Shown: in pieces, positions 18,904 to 24,734 of the stretch
Position numbering within the stretch: position 1 is the first letter of the stretch
Layout: every line of letters starts with the position of its first letter
Origin: Priapulus caudatus
Taxonomy: Eukaryota; Priapulida; Priapulimorpha; Priapulimorphida; Priapulidae
Length of the DNA: 24,734 bases
Direction of reading: 5' to 3'
NCBI RefSeq assembly: GCF_000485595.1
Contig: NW_014577151.1
Coordinates: 595,241-619,974, forward strand
Notes under the pieces: model-generated
Database searches by the model: none
Told to the model about the DNA's origin: nothing
Seen by the model: the letters and a program-made list of their open reading frames with translations, nothing else
Made by a program: the position numbers and the translations under genes

Positions 18904-18954
18904 CATAATAAGCAAAAGCAGTTCACTCCCTTTCGTTAACGAGTCAAACGAAAT

Positions 18955-19570
18955 CCATGTTTAAACCGCTTCCTCTTTCGAGGGTCAAAGAGGTTATGCC
19001 GACACCTTACTGCTTCGCATGTCAGGCAGAAGCGGAGCATTTGCATGGTCCTTTCAATAAGCCATAAAAATGCTAGGTCACCGCTGAAACAAAAAAGTTT
19101 TCAATCGCTCCGGTCAGAACCAAATGTCCTCGAAAATGTCTAAAATCTGCCCTGTGCCCATTGACCTATTGACTGTGACCTCCGAATTTCGGCACAGTGA
19201 TGGCTTTTCTACCGATGATGCTATACACCCGACGTATGCACGAGCCTAGTGGAGGCGCGTTTAGATTTGTGCCGCAATTCTGCATTTCCTCCCTATACGC
19301 TGAAGTTAAGGATGAGATGTTCCCCATATTTTACACCTCTTGACCTTTGACCTCTTGACCCAAGCTTCGACATCCCAACTCGTTTTTCGATTACCCACAC
19401 CAGTCCGCGAATATCGTGACCGTACTCGCAGCCGGTTAGATTCTGTGCCGGCAACTGTTTGACGGCACGCGACGGACGCACGACGGGAGGCGCACGGACG
19501 CGGACGGACGATCAGCGATCTCTACAAGCTGCCATCTGACATATGTGCAGATGAGCTAAAAATTAAAACC
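18955..19570 (+). repeat. Dispersed repeat, copy 1 (about 600 bp)
   Basis: Shares an ordered series of blocks with 21003-21635: CCATAAAAATGCTAGGTCAC, GCTGAAACAAAAAAGTTTTC, AAAATGTCTAAAA, GCACAGTGATGGCTTTT, CGTTTAGATTTGTG, CTGCATTTCCTCCCTA, AGCTTCGACATCCC, a GACGGACG tract and CTACAA-GCTG-CATCTGAC. Many substitutions and small indels separate the copies. It ends near a CATCTG...CAGATG hairpin followed by GAGCTAAAAA. No coding capacity is evident. Confidence 0.85.
19341..19353 (-). promoter_or_regulatory. DR1-type nuclear-receptor motif in repeat copy 1
   Basis: TGACCTTTGACCT is the complement of AGGTCAAAGGTCA, the direct-repeat-1 consensus recognised by HNF4, COUP-TF and RXR heterodimers. A third half-site-like TTGACC follows. 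Binding is inferred from the motif only. Confidence 0.4.
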
Positions 19571-21002
19571 CAGCATGATGCCTTTCTGGTATGCCCCTCA
19601 ATATAATGCTTTCTTCCTATGGCCGGCTGAGCTGTAACGTGCAGTCATAGAAATCATAATATATAGTGTCCTCTAATATTTCTTGCTATGGTAACGTTAT
19701 GTTCGCGCCACAACTGGAAATGGATACCACGGCCATAGCTACATGATATATGTTAAGATTCCAAGATGCAAAAGCTAAATATTAGTATATTATAATATGG
19801 TACTAGTTATTATTTTATTCGTTGTTGAAACCAAAGTTACATTGACGATAAAATCTAATTTAAACTAGGCCTATAGTTGCCGCGGATGGCGGCGTGCAGT
19901 GTTAATCAATAATCAAACGATGGCATCGTTCCCTGAAATCGTACAGTAGCGTACAGGCTAAAATCCAAGTAAGTATATCAGGCAGTGCCAGCTGTGAGTT
20001 ACAGGTGCATTGCAGGTGCCGGCAGAACAATTTTGATAAGAAGCGTGCGCAGCCATGGCTGCGCTGTGTTTTTGCTCATTGTGAAAGGGGCAGGGTTGGC
20101 TATATATAGACAGACTGCTTTAAAAATCAATAATGATGTTAAAGGCATAATTCGAGCCCATCGAGTTATGCAAAGTTGACGAATGGCTAGCAGTACTGGC
20201 ACCTTGTGTAGTTGAATTAAGTACATTACCGTTATAGTAACAGCGTATTAGTTGTTGTCGCAGATATCACTGCTAATTACTGAAGAATTGTCTACTTGAA
20301 ACCGTAAATTTGGTAATCTGGCGATCAACGCATTTATTGCGAACCAATAAGCAAGGAGTTCGTCGGGACGGCTCACATGTTTGGCTAGCAGGATGTTGAG
20401 GCATCGAATTGTTGTCCGCCGGGGTAAATTGTTTGGCCTAGTGTGGTATTATTTGCCTAGTTGCCACATATTATATGTTGGCTTGTAATCTCAAGAACTT
20501 CGTATATTCATTTATTCCCGAATCCGCAAGAGTAAAACGCATAACGCTTACGGAATGCGCACTGCAGACTACAAGGATCGAAATCACTGACGCCGGAGCA
20601 TACGTACGAAAATGTCCCGGTGGCACTATAATCTGTATGAACCGCCTCGCGCGATTACGGGCCCGGCGATAGCCGGGTTGAAACCTGTCAACAACGGAAT
20701 TTTTGACCGCCGGATTTCAATTGGATATTTCTTAGTAACCAGACAGTGATTTGCGACAAACTAATACGGCGTTGGCTATAAGCGTAATGTAACTTATTAA
20801 CGTACACAAGGTGCAGTTACTGTAGGCATTCGTCAACTTCTGCATAATCGATGGTCGAAATTCATGCGCTTTAGGAGCGTAACCTTGTTCAACAACATTT
20901 CCTTTGCAATTAACTGTGGCAACCTGCGCCTCGCATTGACACAGGTAATGGGCTCTAATATAGCAAGCAGTTCGCAGGTCCTTTGTTAAGCAGTCAACAA
21001 TC
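19571..21002. other. Between the two dispersed-repeat copies, no gene
   Basis: AT-rich to mixed sequence. Open frames of 60-100 codons show no recognisable domain. A short CCCGGC-GATA-GCCGGG hairpin lies at about 20662-20677. Confidence 0.35.
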
Positions 21003-21635
21003 ATGTTAACGGCCGTGCCTCTTGAGGTCAAAAGGTTATCCGACACTTACTCTTCGCACGTCAGTGAAAGGCCAATCATGTCCTTTCACTAAAGCCATAA
21101 AAATGCTAGGTCACGCTGAAACAAAAAAGTTTTCCAATTGCTCGTCAGCACCATGTCGCCCTCAGAAAATGTCTAAAACCCTCTGCCCTGTGCCGCATTG
21201 ACCTTTGACCTAGTGACCTCTAATTCGGGCACAGTGATGGCTTTTTCGCTACCATGATGCTAATACACCGACTATCAAGCGAGCCTAGGTCGACGGCCGT
21301 TTAGATTTGTGGCGCGCAATTTCTGCATTTCCTCCCTAATCACCTTAAGTTAAGGAAGTGAATGTTCGGCCCTTCCCTTTACACTCTTGAACCTCTCTGA
21401 CCTTTGACAGACGCCCAGCTTCGACATCCCGTACTCGTTTTTGACGATCCTCTCCCCAATCGACCGAATATAGCGTTGACGGCTGTACGTCGAGCGGTGG
21501 TTAAGGATTCTGTGGCCCAACTGCTTGACCGGACGACCGACCGACGGACGAACGGCGGACTGGCACGGACGGAGCGGACGATCAAGCGATCTACAACGCT
21601 GGCATCTGACTATGTCAGATTGAGCTTAAAAATAT
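21003..21635 (+). repeat. Dispersed repeat, copy 2 (about 600 bp)
   Basis: Diverged direct copy of 18955-19570 with the same block order, including the GACCGACCGACGGACGAACG tract and an ATCTGACTATGTCAGAT terminal hairpin followed by TGAGCTTAAAAA. The extent of divergence indicates an old family rather than a recent local duplication. Confidence 0.85.
21199..21219 (-). promoter_or_regulatory. DR1-type motif plus third half-site in repeat copy 2
   Basis: TGACCTTTGACCT at 21199-21211, then TGACCT at 21214-21219. A further TGACCTTTGAC lies at 21398-21408 in the same copy. Confidence 0.4.
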
Positions 21636-22186
21636 GGGACCGAGCTGTCTATTTCACACCTGGTATATGTCAGGTTTCATTGATTTTATGAGAGGTGAAC
21701 TCGATTTGGAGAACGCAGCAAATACCAGCAAGTTTTCTAAAATTCTGGGAATGGACCCCATTACCCACCCCCGGGCCCCTATGCCTGTTTTTTTCAGCTC
21801 CTCCGGCGTCCTTGGAATCCTATAACCGGCCAGCTGAAGCAATTACATCTCTTGGGAGCAGAGACACAATGAACATAAAATGCGCTTTTCGGCATGGATT
21901 GCAGAGGCTGAGAGGTAGAGGAGCCGTAGGGTGTGGAGAGGAGGCGGAGGACGGGCAGGTAAAATCAACTATTTTGGCGTAGTTCGGTCTGTTTTTTTTT
22001 GGTCGGCGCCCTTGTTTAAAAAATACTGGCTACGCGCACCTGTTTTTGGGTTGTTTTCTGATCTATTATTATGTGATTGCCAATAGGAGATTTGGGATAT
22101 TTTTTGGACAACGCAGAAATCTGTTGGCCGGTACAATCGCCGATTTGATGGGCGGGGGTTGTCGCAGGACAACGAGAATTTTTTTC
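21636..22186. other. Non-coding, low-information stretch
   Basis: No recognised gene. Short open frames overlap each other on both strands without motifs. A T run (21990-21999) and repeat-like phrases near 22000-22180 lead into the element end at 22204. Confidence 0.3.
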
Positions 22187-22204
22187 TATTTTCGAGCACT
22201 GCAG
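22130..22204 (-). mobile_element. CAGTGCTCGAAAATAG element end (inverted copy)
   Basis: Minus strand from 22204 reads CAGTGCTCGAAAATAGAAAA, then TTCTCGTTGTCCTGCGACAA, then CCCCCGCCC. It corresponds to the end at 18252. The DNA between the two ends includes both dispersed repeats, so they need not belong to one insertion. Confidence 0.5.
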
Positions 22205-23150
22205 GGAATGATGCAGGAGCTGTAATTTGCCCTGGCCGGCCTGTAAAATCCCTTTACGCTACAGGACCGCGAGCGCTGTAAATTTTCAAACTTAATTTCT
22301 ATCCCTGGTAACCACACATGTGACATATATTTTGTTTTGGCCTTATGAGGCATATTATATATGAGCTATGCCATATAATAACAGTAATTAATACTGTATA
22401 ATAAGATGCTATGTCTATATAATGTAATAATGTCTGTAGCAATAAGCACTATCAGTATATACAGAACTTCAGTAAGACTACAGTAAAAACACACCAACAC
22501 TGCAGCGTACTGACGCTGACACCGGTGCGGGACGTCGGCAAAGTGTGGGCGTCAGTAATTGTAAAATCAGTGATTATTCGATAGCAGAAAGCAAATTAAT
22601 TGTTGTTGTCGTTGTGACGATATGACCGAGTGCAGAGATACCAATTGCATTAACGCTTGACTTCTATCTTCGGCCTTCGGCACCAGTTCCTTAGAAGTTG
22701 TGCAATACATTTCCACAACGGGTGAGGCGCATTTGCATTGCCGTCGCGCGCCTCTAACGAGGGGGCCGCTATATAAACAATTCAAACGGCGGGCATTGCG
22801 GGATACGTCATAGATTAGATATAAGATATAACAAGAATACAACAGTTTTATTATCGCTTTCAATATTCATAGATTATATAACCATATGATATTAATATTC
22901 ATATCCCATTGAATTATCCAAACTTCTGATAAAGGTCTCCTATTTTGACATGACTGGCATAGGTACCGAAGTGATGACGTCACGTGGCATGACAAACGAG
23001 CCTGCTGGTTTCTACACAATCATATTATGCTCTGGTAACATAACTGCGTGTCGTGTTTCTGTACGGCGGCGATTTGTAAGCCTAATTCTGAGAGTATTCT
23101 TGCAGTTTTATAGATTTCCAAAGGATGGACGTGAAAAGCAACGGGAAAAA
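22205..23150. other. No gene recognised; one 9-bp hairpin
   Basis: TACTGACGC (22508-22516) and GCGTCAGTA (22549-22557) are exact complements. The phrase GGCGGGCATTGCGGGATACG at about 22788 resembles GGCGCATTGCATTTTGGGAT in the foldback loop at about 532, possibly a shared element fragment. The rest is AT-rich. Confidence 0.35.
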
Positions 23151-23212
23151 AAATAAAAATTAACATTAAAAAAATAAAAAAATAAAAAAAATTTGCTTAA
23201 TATTGTTTTTTT
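23150..23212 (+). repeat. A-rich / AAAAAAT low-complexity tract
   Basis: Repeated AAAAAATAAAA units over about 45 bp, followed by a T run at 23205-23214. Simple sequence. Confidence 0.9.
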
Positions 23213-23214
23213 TT

Positions 23215-23652
23215 CATTCACATTGTAAGATGCGACTTGCTAAACCGGATGCTTTTAACGGGCTGTCTGCAGCGCACACACTCGTGTTTTACGTACGCAC
23301 AACATTTTGCACGCAGTAAACGTATGGAGCCAGTGCTTTGCTGTAAGAACCAGCCCGCGTGCGTTGTCTTGGCTCAACGTGACGTGCACACTTCGGTACT
23401 CTTATAGAGTGTGCTCACAAGAGAGAGTGTGCAACAAGAGTGTCTCATCATACTTCTAGTCCACAGCACTTGATAAGTTGAGGCGTCTCAAATAAAAAAA
23501 AGAGCTAAATAAAGCACGAAATTGTATTACGCAAAGTCTTAAGCGTTTCTGCTACTCTATTTCGCCTAACTTATGCCGATAATTTTATTGTTAAATGCGT
23601 TAAAGCTCCTCTGTACTGGGAACACACAAGTACACCGTACCCACGTCGCTGT
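23215..23652. other. No recognised feature
   Basis: Mixed-composition DNA leading up to the hAT remnant. No open frame with recognisable homology. Confidence 0.3.
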
Positions 23653-24150
23653 CAGTGCCGGATTAACCATTAAGCAGACTAACTGCACGTGCTTAGAGCA
23701 CGCAAGGGCCAAGGGGGCAGCCACAAAGTTTGGAAAAGGGTGAAAACGAAAAAAAAGAATAAAGATTGTACTTCCCAGGTGTACCAAACGGGGCGCCCAA
23801 CAATACAATACTACAAGGGGCCCCTATGCACCACAAGGTACTGAATTCCGCAATTATAGCAAAGTGAAAGGTACTGCAAGACTTGCAGACAGCTTCATTA
23901 ATGCTTATCCCAGATGACATGAAACAACACTTGTCTACAGAGCTTCAGCAGTTCCATTCATATGTTCTTCATAGAGTTTGAAGTTTAAGTTTCATTAAGT
24001 AACGATGCAAGCTTTAAAACTCCACAAGAAAGACATTGCATCTTTTTCCACTCGGATGGCAACTTTAGCAACACAATTACAGAAGACCAACTAGAGCAGT
24101 GCCTGTCAATGATGAAAGTTGCCTTAAGAATATTTTTAACATTCAATGGT
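23653..24150 (+). pseudogene. Internally deleted hAT-type transposon remnant
   Basis: CAGTGCCGGATTAACC at 23653-23668 resembles a common hAT terminal sequence. Further on, two in-frame pieces resemble the C-terminal part of hAT (ZMYM1-like) transposases: LIPDDMKQHLSTELQQFHSY then VLHRV (23904-23978), and MMKVALRIFLTFNGQPAA (24109-24162). The second resembles the conserved ALRIFLTLPVSVAS segment of the hAT dimerisation domain. TGA at 23979 and missing sequence between the pieces show it is dead. No zinc-binding or catalytic DDE region is visible. The second piece runs into the MITE arm at 24163. Confidence 0.55.
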
Positions 24151-24162
24151 CAGCCAGCTGCC

Positions 24163-24557
24163 CAACACATGCGTCTACACAGCAGAATTGCTCCGACGCT
24201 GTCGATTGGAGGAAAAAATCGACCCGCCCACTCCCGCCGCATACGCTATGACTATCGACGGTAGGAACGTGTACTAACTATCATATGGCAGCGAACGATT
24301 TGAGTTACAATTTCTATAAATTCTAGGGCTGATTATCGACAAATGTCTTAGCCTTGAATGCTCTGTAAATTTTGAGTCTATTGCAGCGCGATTAGTCCTA
24401 TTAATTAGCAAATATGCACGCCGCGCGCTATGACGGCGGTGAAACGAAACGTCACGTATTCTAATTTTCATCCTCTAAAAATAGAAAAAGTGGGCGGCTA
24501 TTTTTATCGCTCCAATCAGCAGTCGGAGGCAATTCCATGCTGTTTAGACGCATGTTG
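24163..24557. mobile_element. MITE-like element with about 70-bp terminal inverted repeats
   Basis: 24163-24232 and 24489-24557 are imperfect reverse complements. Shared landmarks read inward are CAACA-CATGCGTCTAMACAGCA, GAATTGC-TCCGAC, GATTGGAG and CCGCCCACT. The interior (256 bp) contains two CGCYATGACxRTCGACGG-like segments (24234-24262 and 24417-24441). No open frame of note, consistent with a non-autonomous DNA transposon. Confidence 0.75.
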
Positions 24558-24734
24558 ACACAGAGAGTCTTTCTCACAACTTGAACAGTGTAAAAAAAAC
24601 AATAGATTGACATCGTAGTCCAAGAATGAAGGTGTAGCATGCATTACGCTCAAAAATTGGCCACTCAAATACGCGATATCTCCTGCGATCTACATTTTAA
24701 AGAAATTTTCCCCATACCCCCCCCCCGCCTTGTT
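24558..24734. other. Window end, nothing recognised
   Basis: Unique-looking AT-rich sequence ending in a run of C at about 24717-24727. Confidence 0.3.

Overview
The window looks like genomic DNA from an animal, most likely a marine invertebrate. The reasons are an intron-split HADHA homologue with GT-AG introns mostly of 130-780 bp, a C2H2 zinc-finger array with TGEKP linkers, TTAGGG/CCCTAA telomere-type repeats, hAT-type transposon debris and abundant microsatellites. I cannot assign a phylum from this sequence alone.

Layout. Positions 1-1330 form a nested foldback structure: two arms of about 310 bp in inverted orientation around a 165 bp loop, enclosed by outer arms that carry telomere-like repeats and a palindromic CAGGGTAC...GTACCCTG motif. 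The same motif returns at 2944-3021, and more telomere-like repeats lie at 2581-2624. Positions 3574-9132 (+) hold most of the gene for the mitochondrial trifunctional enzyme alpha subunit (HADHA). Thirteen exon-sized blocks are recognisable by homology and splice sites, and both enzymatic domains are represented. Several blocks carry frameshifts, stop codons or lost splice sites. The N-terminal presequence and roughly the last hundred residues were not found. It is therefore either an unprocessed pseudogene or a real gene in an error-rich assembly.

Positions 9690-12290 are mostly simple-sequence DNA (CA, GA, GT and GATA-type tracts) with transposon-end-like pieces. Positions 13212-15211 (-) encode a C2H2 zinc-finger protein. 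It appears twice: a complete 344-residue reading frame (14177-15211) and a second, truncated copy (13212-13756) that runs into a 10-base N gap. A 658 bp stretch (12803-13460 against 13768-14425, constant offset 965) appears identical on either side of the gap. This points to an unmerged haplotype or contig overlap, although the two copies differ in the finger array itself.

Positions 15236-24734 are non-coding as far as I can see. They contain two diverged copies of a dispersed repeat of about 600 bp with nuclear-receptor-like TGACCTTTGACC motifs (about 18955-19570 and 21003-21635), a G-rich tract, a C-rich tract, several perfect hairpins, paired CAGTGCTCGAAA-type element ends, a hAT transposase remnant (23653-24150) and a MITE with about 70 bp terminal inverted repeats (24163-24557).

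No functional gene cluster or new multi-gene system is evident. The points most worth checking are the status of the HADHA locus, the zinc-finger duplication at the gap, the telomere-associated foldback, and the hairpin, MITE and repeat families.
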